A DNA stretch of 64,000 nucleotides, taken from positions 20,678,365 to 20,742,364 of the forward strand of contig BTRK01000006.1 of NCBI GenBank assembly GCA_036245805.1. The letters run 5' to 3'. The first letter of the stretch is position 1. Each line of letters starts with the position of its first letter. The position numbers were made by a program, and so were the translations under genes. Positions 11,462 through 24,695 of this stretch are shown piece after piece. This DNA comes from Pristionchus mayeri. Taxonomy: Eukaryota > Nematoda > Chromadorea > Rhabditida > Neodiplogasteridae. A model generated the notes under the pieces. It did no database searches and was not told the DNA's origin. It saw nothing but the letters and a program-made list of their open reading frames with translations.

Positions 11462-12806
11462 TCATTCCATACTCTCATTCACTTCTAAATGTTTTATGGA
11501 GAAAGCTTGATAGTTTGTTCGAGTGTTCGCTATCTTCACTACATATTCTCCGATCTGAGTTTTAAATTCTTCAGCTGATCCGATCGTCGTGATGAAAAAC
11601 ATTTTCTTCCCCGTGTGATGCAAATACTGGAATAAATTATATTTATTCTTTACAATTATTCGATGATTCAACTTAAATACCTGAATAAACTTGTCCGCTT
11701 CATTCATCGTGAGAAAAGGAGCCTTTTGAGTGCTTCGATTCGAACAAGTGATCACTAGTTTCTTGCATTTTCCATGCGTCATTTGTGTGACCATTGGAAA
11801 CATCTCAGGTGTGCTGTCACTATAGCTATTCAAGCTGATTGTGATGTCCTTGACCAATTCAGATAAGAGTAGGAAAATACAAACGCCTTCTTAAAATGTA
11901 AATAAAATTAATGTGAGGATGTTTCCACTATAACCGATGTTGCGGTAGCCCTATCTAATTGTGACAAATATAAATAAAGTAATACAAAAATGGAGATGGA
12001 TCATACCACTTGTCAGTTTCGGTAGTGTATACCACAGGACATCTGGTTGCATGTTTTGAACAAGTTTTAGAGGATTTGATTCTCCGATTGAAATGTCAAC
12101 ATAGGAGATCGTGTTTTGGTCAAGCAAATTCTCAAGAGCTGCTATTAACTCAATGTCTTCTACATCGATACGCAAGCTTCTGATTTGTGCTCTATTGACA
12201 AGTGGCTTTAACATGACTAGGAGCTTCTTTACGTTGGACCAGTTCAAATTAACTTCTATCCTCTAAAATGTATTGGTGCTTTCTTACTATCGTTCTAAGT
12301 ACGCAAAAACAAAAATGACTCACGTAATCCATGGATATACAGTAGATTGTTTCAAGTGCCTTCATAGCATACGCGAAGAAAATTGACCATATTTCAAAGT
12401 CCCTTTTGTTGCTTAGTTCGAGACTAAACAATGTTCCTTGACTCTCGAACTGCAAATACATTTTTTCGGGATGTGGCTAGTCTTGATTAGATTATCCATT
12501 TCAAACCACCAACAAAGGCCTACTTTATCGACAAAAGTCATAGAAAAGTCTTTGGGATCGATCTTCGGGATTCGATATTATGCTCATCTCACCTCGTTGT
12601 TGACCTCGAAAGAGAGTACTTCCGTCGGACGAGCGTACGTAATGGAAAAGCCGTCTGCTTCATCGATAGTCTTCAATGCACTTGGTACCCTTGAAAAGTT
12701 ATTTAATAAATCTCACCTCATACAACAATTCAAAGGGATGCACTTCACAGAAGCTGAAGACATAATCAATGGCGTTAACAGGGAGTCGCGTGAAGTGAAG
12801 GGACAT
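11462..12806 (-). CDS. Nematode F-box-like protein, six exons, 311 aa
   Basis: Exons 12724-12806, 12593-12689, 12324-12449, 12007-12262, 11681-11889 and 11462-11626 sum to 936 nt, i.e. 312 codons with TGA, and all phases match. The N-terminus (HFTRLPVNAIDYVFSF...) has the short Leu-Pro start and hydrophobic spacing of an F-box. The remainder alternates hydrophobic strands such as IRSLRIDVEDIEL and ISYVDISIGE, as in the C-terminal halves of the large nematode F-box families (FTH/DUF38 type). Such proteins are thought to be substrate receptors of SCF ubiquitin ligases and are strongly expanded in nematodes. The first donor is TT|GTATGA, which alone makes the phase fit. The F-box call is by pattern only; an upstream exon in 12808-13056 is possible but not needed. 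Confidence 0.65.
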
Positions 12807-12807
12807 T

Positions 12808-13284
12808 CTACCGATATCCAGAGATGAACCAAGAGGACAATGAACAATGAGACAGATTTCGCATCATTTCTAACCAAGCCACGCTAAGTGGTTTATTGTC
12901 TTGCATGGAAAGTAAACCACGCCAGCCGCATTCCTGACTAAAGTGCACAATGCTTTTGCAATTGCATCTCGCATGCTGAACACCGCCTTTGACGAAGACT
13001 TTGACGGACTCGATAGTTTCACAGTCGCCCATAACGTCCTTTACATGCTCATTCAATCTTCCACTAATTTCTCAATTCAGTAATCCGCACCTCTTTATAT
13101 AAAGTGTTGATTGGACGACGCTCTCTTCAACTCCTGACAACTGCTTTCACACGCGACATCGTGGCTTGGTGCGATGACAAATTCAGTCTCATTCCAGAAC
13201 AGCGCCTAATTTAGTATCAACATCATCTGCTAGCGATTTGTCTGGTACCAAGTCTACGGTCAAATTCTCATTGAGATCAATAAT
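12808..13284. other. Flank of the F-box-like gene
   Basis: An 82-codon open frame lies on the minus strand at 12808-13056, just upstream of the F-box-like gene, with a Cys/His-containing sequence. It has no recognisable domain and ends before the proposed start ATG. It may be 5' untranslated sequence, a decayed duplicate or chance. Nothing else is seen. Confidence 0.35.
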
Positions 13285-14617
13285 ATATCACGGATCTCCT
13301 GTAAAAATGTAGGAAAATGAGATCCTTTTGCGACAGAAAAAAATTTTTGTCTCAATTTCTGCTTGAACTAGGTGGGGTAGGGTATAATGAGAGCGAAGAG
13401 AACGTCTATTCAATTGCTTTTGCGAAATTTGCATATTGAAGGCTTGTAATGACCTACCACTTAAATTGACTGAATCTCGGTCAATTTTTGACGTACAGCG
13501 AGCGAATTTTTTGCAATCACTGGCAAATTGGATGATCTACAAATAACTCAATTAAGGATACAGTCTAAATTCACATCTTCCATGCATTATTTTCAAAATA
13601 CATTTTCAATTCTAAATATCTCGAGATTTTTCTTCAAAGGATACGAATTTTATTGCAGAATATGATTCTCCATGGTCGAATTGAGGTACTCAGATAGTTC
13701 ATTGTTCAAAACTCTGTCCCCCAATACTGATCCTCAGTAGGCAGAGCCCGGACATTGCCAATTTTTTACAAAAACCCTCTTCAGGTCGTATCTCGATTGC
13801 AAAATATGCAAATCTACAAAATTAGACCACTTTTCGATAGCTCTTGAGAAGATCTCCAATAGTGACTTAGGGGTCGAAAGGGTCAAAGTTAACCGTTCTT
13901 GATAAAACGAGTAAAAACTAAAACAGTTTACCATAATGAGAGAATCAGGGAGAAAAATGGTCTAATCACACTATGATTGTATTACCGAGGTTTTTACTCG
14001 TTTTCTCAAGAACGGTTAACTTTGACCCTTTCGACCCCTAAGTCACTATTGGAGATCTTCTCAAGAGCTATCGAAAAGTGGTCTAATTTTGTTGATTTGC
14101 ATATGTTGCAATCGAAATACGAACCGAAGAGTGTTTTTGTCAAAAAAATTGGCAATGTCCGGATTCTGCCGACTGAGGATCTTTATTGGGGGGAAAGAGT
14201 TATGAACAATGAACTATCCGAGTACCTCAATTCGACCATGGAGAATCAGATTCTGCAATAAAATTCGTATCCTGTGAAGAAAAATCACGAGATATTTAGA
14301 ATTGAAAGTGTTTTTCGAAAATAATGCATGGAAAATGCGAATTTAGACCGTATCCTTAAGTGAATTATTTGTAGATCATCCAATTTGCCATCGATCGCAA
14401 AAAATTCGCTCGCTGTACGTCAAAAATTGACCGAGATTCAGTCAATTTAAGTGGTAGGTCATTACAAGCCTTCAATATGCAATTTTTGCAAAAGCAAGTG
14501 AATAGACGTTCTCTTCGCTCTCATTATACCCTACCCCACCTAGTTCAAGCAGAAATTGAGACAACAATTTTTTTCTGTCGTATGTGTTCCTGCAATGTTA
14601 CAGGAGATCCGTGATAT
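13285..14617. mobile_element. Large foldback (long-TIR) element, 1.33 kb
   Basis: Bases ~13285-13920 and ~13990-14617 are inverted copies of one another with scattered mismatches and a centre of roughly 70 bp. The outermost bases are ATATCACGGATCTCCTG and its complement. TA-rich flanks would fit a TA target site, but a clear duplication cannot be fixed because the ends run into ATAT. The two 66-94 codon open frames inside are the same palindrome read from either side, so no transposase is encoded. This is non-autonomous; the driving family is unknown. Confidence 0.85.
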
Positions 14618-15394
14618 TTATAAATTAAATGTCATAAATGGGATGTGGATTTACAGACATTTAAAAAAGGAAAAATATTTGAGAAAATATGATGCAATAT
14701 GTTGAGTTGGTGACGATAGAAAACAATTTCGTAAATAAATTACTGCGACGTTGGTTCTAACAACTTCTCCTGTCCTTTCGTAGTCTGTAATATGAAATGA
14801 GATGAAAAGGCGATACAGGTATTATCTGAGAACGATACTAAGCGTCCGTGAACCCTTCGTTCCACCATCAACACAAGACGATCGTTCATGGCCCAGCTAA
14901 GAGCTACGAGAGAAACATTCTCTTGTGCCTCTCACTTCGACTCCCCCCCCCCCCCCCTGTCTCTCTCGTCAATCGTTCTTCTCTTCAATGCGGCGAGTAG
15001 TACAAACAATTCGTGGAGAAATAAACTTTATTACAAACAAGTGCAGTTACTAACAAGCCTTTAGGAGACGAGTGGTATCACTGCTACCGTAACTCCCGCC
15101 CGCCTACCATAACCTCTCCACTTTCTTCTTTTCTTCCCTCTTCATTTCGCCTCTTCCCACTCGCCCACTCCTTCGCATTTATCCTTGCTCAGAAAGTTGC
15201 TGCCAGTCTGAAAAGGTATGTGGTGATTATGTACAATTTTTACATCAGAAAGCGAGGAAGCCGTTATAACTATTTATGACCATCGTTGCTATAGAATGAT
15301 CCTATTTGGATTCCCCCACCTTCTCTTCAACTGACTACTCATGCTTTCCCCGCAGAACAAGAGTTTCTTATTGTTATTAGAGACGCGCACAACA
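14618..15394. other. Intergenic sequence with a C15 homopolymer
   Basis: No coding exon or RNA gene is recognised. A run of about 15 C occurs at 14943-14957 within a CT-rich patch. An AATAAA near 15020 has no gene assigned to it. Confidence 0.5.
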
Positions 15395-15684
15395 ATATGA
15401 TATTATTGTTTAGTTCATTTAGGCTTATTCAAATTTCATTTGTTTTTGTCTTTGTAAATATGTTAATGTGGTGCGTAAGATATTTGAGGAGTGCCTAGCT
15501 GATGTAGATCACGTCGTATTCCTCTCCTGATTCTAATCTCCAGATGCGCCGGCTCCATTCCGTGTACTTACCCGAAAATAAGAGAACCGGAAAACTAAGC
15601 CCTTTTTGGCTGGGAAAGGGTCTGAGAATCCTATAGGTGTCCTCACTCGACACCCGAGAAGGGCCCTGCGCGGACCCTCCCCAG

Positions 15685-16788
15685 TAGAGTTCTCAATTCG
15701 GGTCGGGTCATTCGGTGTCACTAGCCGATCCGCGAGCGGTGAATGAGAGGGAGAAAAATGCGGGTCGACCCGCATAAGTTGAGGGAGATCCGACACCGGA
15801 GTTCCTAATGCACGTATTTTGTTGTTGTCTGCGCTAATAATTGATCGTGAGAACGTGCATTTTCATAATTTCGACTAATTTCGCTAGTCTCGATCGGTAT
15901 ATCGAGATAAAACAAGTGGAGCGGCATAGCAGCAAAACGGCATGGCTCGAAAGGATAGTTTGGGGTATTGTTGTCAGTTTGTGATACCGTAACCCTACCG
16001 TATCCCAATTCTGTGGGTCAGATATAGTTCCTTAGGAGACACTTTTTATTTAATTACTCGATTGATCCTATAAAATATTCAACCGTGATCTACGGCTACT
16101 GATGATGAATGGATCGGTGGGAATTTTCCAATTGTTTGAACCAAGGAACAGTTTCTGACCTTCCGAACTAGGTAGGATTACGGTACCTCATGCAGATGAC
16201 AATGCAGGATCTCCCAAGCTTCTGGGCCGATTTCCAAGCGAGTTATGATTTGTTGCCGTTTGGTCATGCTCCACATAAAACTACACGAGGGAAGTCTGTC
16301 AGTTCCATGCGTTCTAACTATAAGAACGACAAGTTTTTACACTTCGTATTTAGTGCATTGCTGAACGTCTAACTCGCGAGACCAACATAGAGGACGAATT
16401 TTCGGGTGAATCTGGGCGATGTTCTCAAGCTAGTTAAAGCAAAAAGCGTATTACAAGGATATCCCCTGTTTTTTTTTAATAGTAGAGATTCGATTGGGCT
16501 GAATACATCGCTTAGGGAACGGATGGGTAAAAAACTGAACGAGAAAAGTAGAGCCGCTCCACCTGATTTATCGCGAGAGACTGGTCGAGACGAGCGAAAT
16601 GAGTCGAAATGATGAGAATGCACGTTCTCACGATCAATTATTAGCGCAGACAACAGCAAAATACGTGCATTAGTGAACTCCGGTGTCGGATCTCCCTCAA
16701 CTAATGCGGGTCGACCCGCATTTCCCTCCCACTCATTCCTCGTTCGCGGTGCCCCGCGGTGTCGGTTCGTGTCATTTCTCGAACTCTA
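15685..16788. mobile_element. hAT-like non-autonomous element inserted in the satellite, 1,104 bp
   Basis: Ends are TAGAGTTC and GAACTCTA, with longer imperfect inverted repeats reaching about 200 bp inward (shared blocks such as ATGCGGGTCGACCCGCAT and AACGTGCATT). An exact 8-bp duplication CTCCCCAG (15677-15684, 16789-16796) is created from a sequence present once in every satellite unit, which proves insertion. The 8-bp duplication and YARNG-type end fit the hAT superfamily. No transposase frame is present. Confidence 0.85.
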
Positions 16789-17358
16789 CTCCCCAGTAAC
16801 TACAACGTCTTCTTTCTTCTCCAGCAGCGTCATCGGAGCTTTCTTGTGTTTGCGTATGCCTATGTCCTATTTGATCTCATATTGTTGATAAATGTGTTTA
16901 CAATGTTATTGTTTTGTTCATTTGTTGGCTTATTCAACTTTCATTTGTTTTTGTCTTTGTAAATATGTTAATGTGGTGTGTAAGATATTTGAGGAGTGCC
17001 TAGCTGATGTAGATCACGTCGTATTCCTCTCCTGATTCTAATCTCCAGATGAGCCGGCTCCATTCCGTGTACTTACCCGAAAATAAGAGAACCGGAAAAC
17101 TAAGCCCTTTTTGGCTGGGAAAAGGTCTGAGAATCCTATAGGTGTCCTCACTCGACACCTGAGAAGGGCCCTGCGCGGACCCTCCCCAGTAACTACAACG
17201 TCTTCTTTCTTCTCCAGCAGCGTCATTGGAGCTTTCTTGTGTTTGCGTATGCCTATGTCCTATTTGATCTCATATTGTTGATAAATGTGTTTACAATGTT
17301 ATTGTTTTGTTCATTTGTTGGCTTATTCAACTTTCATTTGTTTTTGTCTTTGTAAATA

Positions 17359-18624
17359 TTAGGTTGGTCATAAAGTTTTGCTCGATTTCGGACCCCAAAT
17401 TTGAGCTAGTATATTCTGTGTGTCTCAAATCGCCTCCTGTTGTCCTCATAATATTATATAGGGGCATGTCCATAGTTTACAACATTAAGGTTATAGTGGG
17501 GCAAGGCTGTCTAATATGGGAGAAATTGAGGTAAGCGGAACGGTGAACTTTTCAGAAAAATTAAGATTTTCTATAAAATAATGGAACTTCATGGATCAAT
17601 TTTTGAGAGGAAGTTCACTAAGTATATTAAGAAGCCCGAGGAGTGCTCTCCCTAGTAGCAAAAACAGAGAGCTGCTGAATTCATTATTTCCTTCGTACAT
17701 GCGGATTAATCCGGACTCAATAGAAAAATCAAAATTTACTTAATCAAATGTCCTGTTTCGGGGATTGACGAGGCTGACAGCTACCTAAGGGCGCTGTTAT
17801 CATCACCTAGTGGACTTTCAATTATGTCGATATTTTAGAACCCACTTGACTTTCTTATCTAAAAAAGTGAAATTTGTCGACAAACTGTTTTTCGACGGAA
17901 ATTGCGAAAAAACCTGATAATGAGGTATTTCAAGCACGGCCTGTCCTAGAAAAAGCAGCGATCTCCAAAATCTTTCCAATTAGTGAGTGATAGGGCAAGA
18001 GTTGTTCATTAATGTGCGCATGAAATAACTGCTCTCAAAACCACAGGGCTGTCGAAAAAATACCAAAAATATGCATTTCGACATTCAAAATTGGGTTACT
18101 AAAAGCTGAAGAACGCTGTTCCTGAATTAAGAGCCGCATCCTCTCTCAAAGATAATTATGACATATGCTGCTAAGGTAGTTTACATTCGTGAATAATTGA
18201 AATCGCGAGTCCCATCGGTATAGATACAGTGAGTCGTAATCTGATCTGGACCCCTACCATGAAAACCCAAATTCGGATTACGCGCTTATTTCTAATAAGC
18301 CCTTTGAAGCAGATCAGTCTCAACATGACCAGTACGATATATGGCCACCGTACTTTACTACTGTAGTTAAAACTGGGCCCTATCTCAGTTCTAAATGAAA
18401 AGATAATCCTTTGAATAATCAGGTCGTTGATCAATCACATGCAGTTTGGTACATCGCCGCATTCTTTTCTTGGCTCGAACAGATCTATCATCGTGTGCGC
18501 TAAAGAGAGTATAAAAGTCCCTATCTACCATTAAAAGATCTAAGTTGATTGGTCAACAACGAACGATGGTAGATGTCGGAATGCACTTTAGTCAAAATCG
18601 AGCAAAACTTTATGACCAACCTGA
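17359..18624. mobile_element. mariner-family element, copy 1 (1,266 bp)
   Basis: The left end TTAGGTTGGTCATAAAGTTT and the right end complementary to TCAGGTTGGTCATAAAGTTT mark a mariner. TA flanks both sides (17357-17358, 18625-18626), at a TA within the satellite unit. The length equals that of an intact mariner (about 1.28 kb), but the interior is full of stops in all frames, so the transposase is dead. It may still be mobilised in trans. Confidence 0.9.
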
Positions 18625-19411
18625 TATGTTAATGTGGTGTGTAAGATATTTTAGGAGTGCCTAGTTGCTGTAGATCACGCCATGTTCCTCTCCTGATTCT
18701 AATCTTCAGATGCGCAGGCTCCATTCCGTGTACTTACCCGAAAATAAGAGAACCGGAAAACTAAGCCCTTTTTGGCTGGGAAAAGGTCTGAGAATCCTAT
18801 AGGTGTCCTCACTCGACACCCGAGAAGGGCCCTGCGCGGACCCTCCCCAGTAACTATAACGTCTTCTTTCTTCTCCAGCAGCGTCATCGGAGCTTTCTTG
18901 TGTTTGCGTATGCCTATGTCCTATTTGATCTCATATTGTTGATAAATGTGTTTACAATGTTATTCTTCGTTCATTTGTTGGCTTATTCAACTTTCATTTG
19001 TTTTTGTCTTTGTAAATATGTTAATGTGGTGTGTAAGATATTTTAGGAGTGCCTAGTTGATGTAGATCACGCCATGTTCCTCTCCTGATTCTAATCTTCA
19101 GATGCGCCGGCTCCATTCCGTGTACTTACCCGAAAATAAGAGAACCGGAAAACTAAGCCCTTTTTGGCTGGGAAAGGGTCTGAGAATCCTATAGGTGTCC
19201 TCACTCGACACCCGAGAAGGGCCCTGCGCGGACCCTCCCCAGTAACTACAACGTCTTCTTTCTTCTCCAGCAGCGTCATCGGAGCTTTCTTGTGTTTGCG
19301 TATGCCTATGTCCTATTTGATCTCATATTGTTGATAAATGTGTTTACAATGTTATTGTTTTGTTCATTTGTTGGCTTATTCAACTTTCATTTGTTTTTGT
19401 CTTTGTAAATA

Positions 19412-20677
19412 TTAGGTTGGTCATAAAGTTTTGCTCGATTTCGGACCCCAAATTTGAGCTAGTATATTCTGTGTGTCTCAAATCGCCTCCTGTTGTCCTC
19501 ATAATATTATATAGGGGCATGTCCATAGTTTACAACATTAAGGTTATAGTGGGGCAAGGCTGTCTAATATGGGAGAAATTGAGGTAAGCGGAACGGTGAA
19601 CTTTTCAGAAAAATTAAGATTTTCTATAAAATAATGGAACTTCATGGATCAATTTTTGAGAGGAAGTTCACTAAGTATATTAAGAAGCCCGAGGAGTGCT
19701 CTCCCTAGTAGCAAAAACAGAGAGCTGCTGAATTCATTATTTCCTTCGTACATGCGGATTAATCCGGACTCAATAGAAAAATCAAAATTTACTTAATCAA
19801 ATGTCCTGTTTCGGGGATTGACGAGGCTGACAGCTACCTAAGGGCGCTGTTATCATCACCTAGTGGACTTTCAATTATGTCGATATTTTAGAACCCACTT
19901 GACTTTCTTATCTAAAAAAGTGAAATTTGTCGACAAACTGTTTTTCGACGGAAATTGCGAAAAAACCTGATAATGAGGTATTTCAAGCACGGCCTGTCCT
20001 AGAAAAAGCAGCGATCTCCAAAATCTTTCCAATTAGTGAGTGATAGGGCAAGAGTTGTTCATTAATGTGCGCATGAAATAACTGCTCTCAAAACCACAGG
20101 GCTGTCGAAAAAATACCAAAAATATGCATTTCGACATTCAAAATTGGGTTACTAAAAGCTGAAGAACGCTGTTCCTGAATTAAGAGCCGCATCCTCTCTC
20201 AAAGATAATTATGACATATGCTGCTAAGGTAGTTTACATTCGTGAATAATTGAAATCGCGAGTCCCATCGGTATAGATACAGTGAGTCGTAATCTGATCT
20301 GGACCCCTACCATGAAAACCCAAATTCGGATTACGCGCTTATTTCTAATAAGCCCTTTGAAGCAGATCAGTCTCAACATGACCAGTACGATATATGGCCA
20401 CCGTACTTTACTACTGTAGTTAAAACTGGGCCCTATCTCAGTTCTAAATGAAAAGATAATCCTTTGAATAATCAGGTCGTTGATCAATCACATGCAGTTT
20501 GGTACATCGCCGCATTCTTTTCTTGGCTCGAACAGATCTATCATCGTGTGCGCTAAAGAGAGTATAAAAGTCCCTATCTACCATTAAAAGATCTAAGTTG
20601 ATTGGTCAACAACGAACGATGGTAGATGTCGGAATGCACTTTAGTCAAAATCGAGCAAAACTTTATGACCAACCTGA
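19412..20677. mobile_element. mariner-family element, copy 2 (1,266 bp)
   Basis: Same length, same satellite TA and, as far as I can read, the same sequence as copy 1. It lies 2,053 bp downstream, which is the element plus exactly two satellite units, so it arose by amplification of the host repeat rather than by a new insertion. Confidence 0.9.
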
Positions 20678-22249
20678 TATGTTAATGTGGTGTGTAAGAT
20701 ATTTTAGGAGTGCCTAGTTGCTGTAGATCACGCCATGTTCCTCTCCTGATTCTAATCTTCAGATGCGCAGGCTCCATTCCGTGTACTTACCCGAAAATAA
20801 GAGAACCGGAAAACTAAGCCCTTTTTGGCTGGGAAAAGGTCTGAGAATCCTATAGGTGTCCTCACTCGACACCCGAGAAGGGCCCTGCGCGGACCCTCCC
20901 CAGTAACTATAACGTCTTCTTTCTTCTCCAGCAGCGTCATCGGAGCTTTCTTGTGTTTGCGTATGCCTATGTCCTATTTGATCTCATATTGTTGATAAAT
21001 GTGTTTACAATGTTATTCTTCGTTCATTTGTTGGCTTATTCAACTTTCATTTGTTTTTGTCTTTGTAAATATGTTAATGTGGTGTGTAAGATATTTTAGG
21101 AGTGCCTAGTTGATGTAGATCACGCCATGTTCCTCTCCTGATTCTAATCTTCAGATGCGCCGGCTCCATTCCGTGTACTTACCCGAAAATAAGAGAACCG
21201 GAAAACTAAGCCCTTTTTGGCTGGGAAAGGGTCTGAGAATCCTATAGGTGTCCTCACTCGACACCCGAGAAGGGCCCTGCGCGGACCCTCCCCAGTAACT
21301 ACAACGTCTTCTTTCTTCTCCAGCAGCGTCATCGGAGCTTTCTTGTGTTTGCGTATGCCTATGTCCTATTTGATCTCATATTGTTGATAAATGTGTTTAC
21401 AATGTTATTCTTCGTTCATTTGTTGGCTTATTCAACTTTCATTTGTTTTTGTCTTTGTAAATATGTTAATGTGGTGTGTAAGATATTTTAGGAGTGCCTA
21501 GTTGATGTAGATCACGCCATGTTCCTCTCCTGATTCTAATCTTCAGATGCGCCGGCTCCATTCCGTGTACTTACCCGAAAATAAGAGAACCGGAAAACTA
21601 AGCCCTTTTTGGCTGGGAAAGGGTCTGAGAATCCTATAGGTGTCCTCACTCGACACCCGAGAAGGGCCCTGCGCGGACCCTCCCCAGTAACTACAACGTC
21701 TTCTTTCTTCTCCAGCAGCGTCATCGGAGCATTCTTGTGTTTGCGTATGCCTATGTCCTATTTGATCTCATATTGTTGATAAATGTGTTTACAATGTTAT
21801 TGTTTTGTTCATTTGTTGGCTTATTCAACTTTCATTTGTTTTTGTCTTTGTAAATATGTTAATGTGGTGCGTAAGATATTTTAGGAGTGCCTAGTTGATG
21901 TAGATCACGCCATGTTCCTCTCCTGATTCTAATCTTCAGATGCGCAGGCTCCATTCCGTGTACTTACCCGAAAATAAGAGAACCGGAAAACGAAGCCCTT
22001 TTTGGCTGGGAAAAGGTCTGAGAATCCTATAGGTGTCCTCACTCGACACCTGAGAAGGGCCCTGCGCGGACCCTCCCCAGTAACTACAACGTCTTCTTTC
22101 TTCTCCAGCAGCGTCATTGGAGCTTTCTTGTGTTTGCGTATGCCTATGTCCTATTTGATCTCATATTGTTGATAAATGTGTTTACAATGTTATTGTTTTG
22201 TTCATTTGTTGGCTTATTCAACTTTCATTTGTTTTTGTCTTTGTAAATA

Positions 22250-23515
22250 TTAGGTTGGTCATAAAGTTTTGCTCGATTTCGGACCCCAAATTTGAGCTAG
22301 TATATTCTGTGTGTCTCAAATCGCCTCCTGTTGTCCTCATAATATTATATAGGGGCATGTCCATAGTTTACAACATTAAGGTTATAGTGGGGCAAGGCTG
22401 TCTAATATGGGAGAAATTGAGGTAAGCGGAACGGTGAACTTTTCAGAAAAATTAAGATTTTCTATAAAATAATGGAACTTCATGGATCAATTTTTGAGAG
22501 GAAGTTCACTAAGTATATTAAGAAGCCCGAGGAGTGCTCTCCCTAGTAGCAAAAACAGAGAGCTGCTGAATTCATTATTTCCTTCGTACATGCGGATTAA
22601 TCCGGACTCAATAGAAAAATCAAAATTTACTTAATCAAATGTCCTGTTTCGGGGATTGACGAGGCTGACAGCTACCTAAGGGCGCTGTTATCATCACCTA
22701 GTGGACTTTCAATTATGTCGATATTTTAGAACCCACTTGACTTTCTTATCTAAAAAAGTGAAATTTGTCGACAAACTGTTTTTCGACGGAAATTGCGAAA
22801 AAACCTGATAATGAGGTATTTCAAGCACGGCCTGTCCTAGAAAAAGCAGCGATCTCCAAAATCTTTCCAATTAGTGAGTGATAGGGCAAGAGTTGTTCAT
22901 TAATGTGCGCATGAAATAACTGCTCTCAAAACCACAGGGCTGTCGAAAAAATACCAAAAATATGCATTTCGACATTCAAAATTGGGTTACTAAAAGCTGA
23001 AGAACGCTGTTCCTGAATTAAGAGCCGCATCCTCTCTCAAAGATAATTATGACATATGCTGCTAAGGTAGTTTACATTCGTGAATAATTGAAATCGCGAG
23101 TCCCATCGGTATAGATACAGTGAGTCGTAATCTGATCTGGACCCCTACCATGAAAACCCAAATTCGGATTACGCGCTTATTTCTAATAAGCCCTTTGAAG
23201 CAGATCAGTCTCAACATGACCAGTACGATATATGGCCACCGTACTTTACTACTGTAGTTAAAACTGGGCCCTATCTCAGTTCTAAATGAAAAGATAATCC
23301 TTTGAATAATCAGGTCGTTGATCAATCACATGCAGTTTGGTACATCGCCGCATTCTTTTCTTGGCTCGAACAGATCTATCATCGTGTGCGCTAAAGAGAG
23401 TATAAAAGTCCCTATCTACCATTAAAAGATCTAAGTTGATTGGTCAACAACGAACGATGGTAGATGTCGGAATGCACTTTAGTCAAAATCGAGCAAAACT
23501 TTATGACCAACCTGA
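22250..23515. mobile_element. mariner-family element, copy 3 (1,266 bp)
   Basis: Same element at the same satellite position. The spacing from copy 2 is 2,838 bp, which equals the element plus four satellite units. Confidence 0.9.
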
Positions 23516-24695
23516 TATGTTAATGTGGTGTGTAAGATATTTTAGGAGTGCCTAGTTGCTGTAGATCACGCCATGTTCCTCTCCTGATTCTAATCTTCAG
23601 ATGCGCAGGCTCCATTCCGTGTACTTACCCGAAAATAAGAGAACCGGAAAACTAAGCCCTTTTTGGCTGGGAAAAGGTCTGAGAATCCTATAGGTGTCCT
23701 CACTCGACACCCGAGAAGGGCCCTGCGCGGACCCTCCCCAGTAACTATAACGTCTTCTTTCTTCTCCAGCAGCGTCATCGGAGCTTTCTTGTGTTTGCGT
23801 ATGCCTATGTCCTATTTGATCTCATATTGTTGATAAATGTGTTTACAATGTTATTCTTCGTTCATTTGTTGGCTTATTCAACTTTCATTTGTTTTTGTCT
23901 TTGTAAATATGTTAATGTGGTGTGTAAGATATTTTAGGAGTGCCTAGTTGATGTAGATCACGCCATGTTCCTCTCCTGATTCTAATCTTCAGATGCGCCG
24001 GCTCCATTCCGTGTACTTACCCGAAAATAAGAGAACCGGAAAACTAAGCCCTTTTTGGCTGGGAAAGGGTCTGAGAATCCTATAGGTGTCCTCACTCGAC
24101 ACCCGAGAAGGGCCCTGCGCGGACCCTCCCCAGTAACTACAACGTCTTCTTTCTTCTCCAGCAGCGTCATCGGAGCTTTCTTGTGTTTGCGTATGCCTAT
24201 GTCCTATTTGATCTCATATTGTTGATAAATGTGTTTACAATGTTATTGTTTTGTTCATTTGTTGGCTTATTCAACTTTCATTTGTTTTTGTCTTTGTAAA
24301 TATGTTAATGTGGTGCGTAAGATATTTTAGGAGTGCCTAGTTGATGTAGATCACGCCATGTTCCTCTCCTGATTCTAATCTTCAGATGCGCAGGCTCCAT
24401 TCCGTGTACTTACCCGAAAATAAGAGAACCGGAAAACGAAGCCCTTTTTGGCTGGGAAAAGGTCTGAGAATCCTATAGGTGTCCTCACTCGACACCTGAG
24501 AAGGGCCCTGCGCGGACCCTCCCCAGTAACTACAACGTCTTCTTTCTTCTCCAGCAGCGTCATTGGAGCTTTCTTGTGTTTGCGTATGCCTATGTCCTAT
24601 TTGATCTCATATTGTTGATAAATGTGTTTACAATGTTATTGTTTTGTTCATTTGTTGGCTTATTCAACTTTCATTTGTTTTTGTCTTTGTAAATA

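Noticed and set aside
13734..14261. Two similar short open frames on opposite strands as a duplicated gene
   Set aside because: They are the two arms of the same palindrome and encode the same sequence from either side.
18171..18434. 87-codon minus-strand frame inside the mariner as a transposase
   Set aside because: It has no recognisable DDD-type catalytic motif and the surrounding frames are full of stops; only the termini identify the element.
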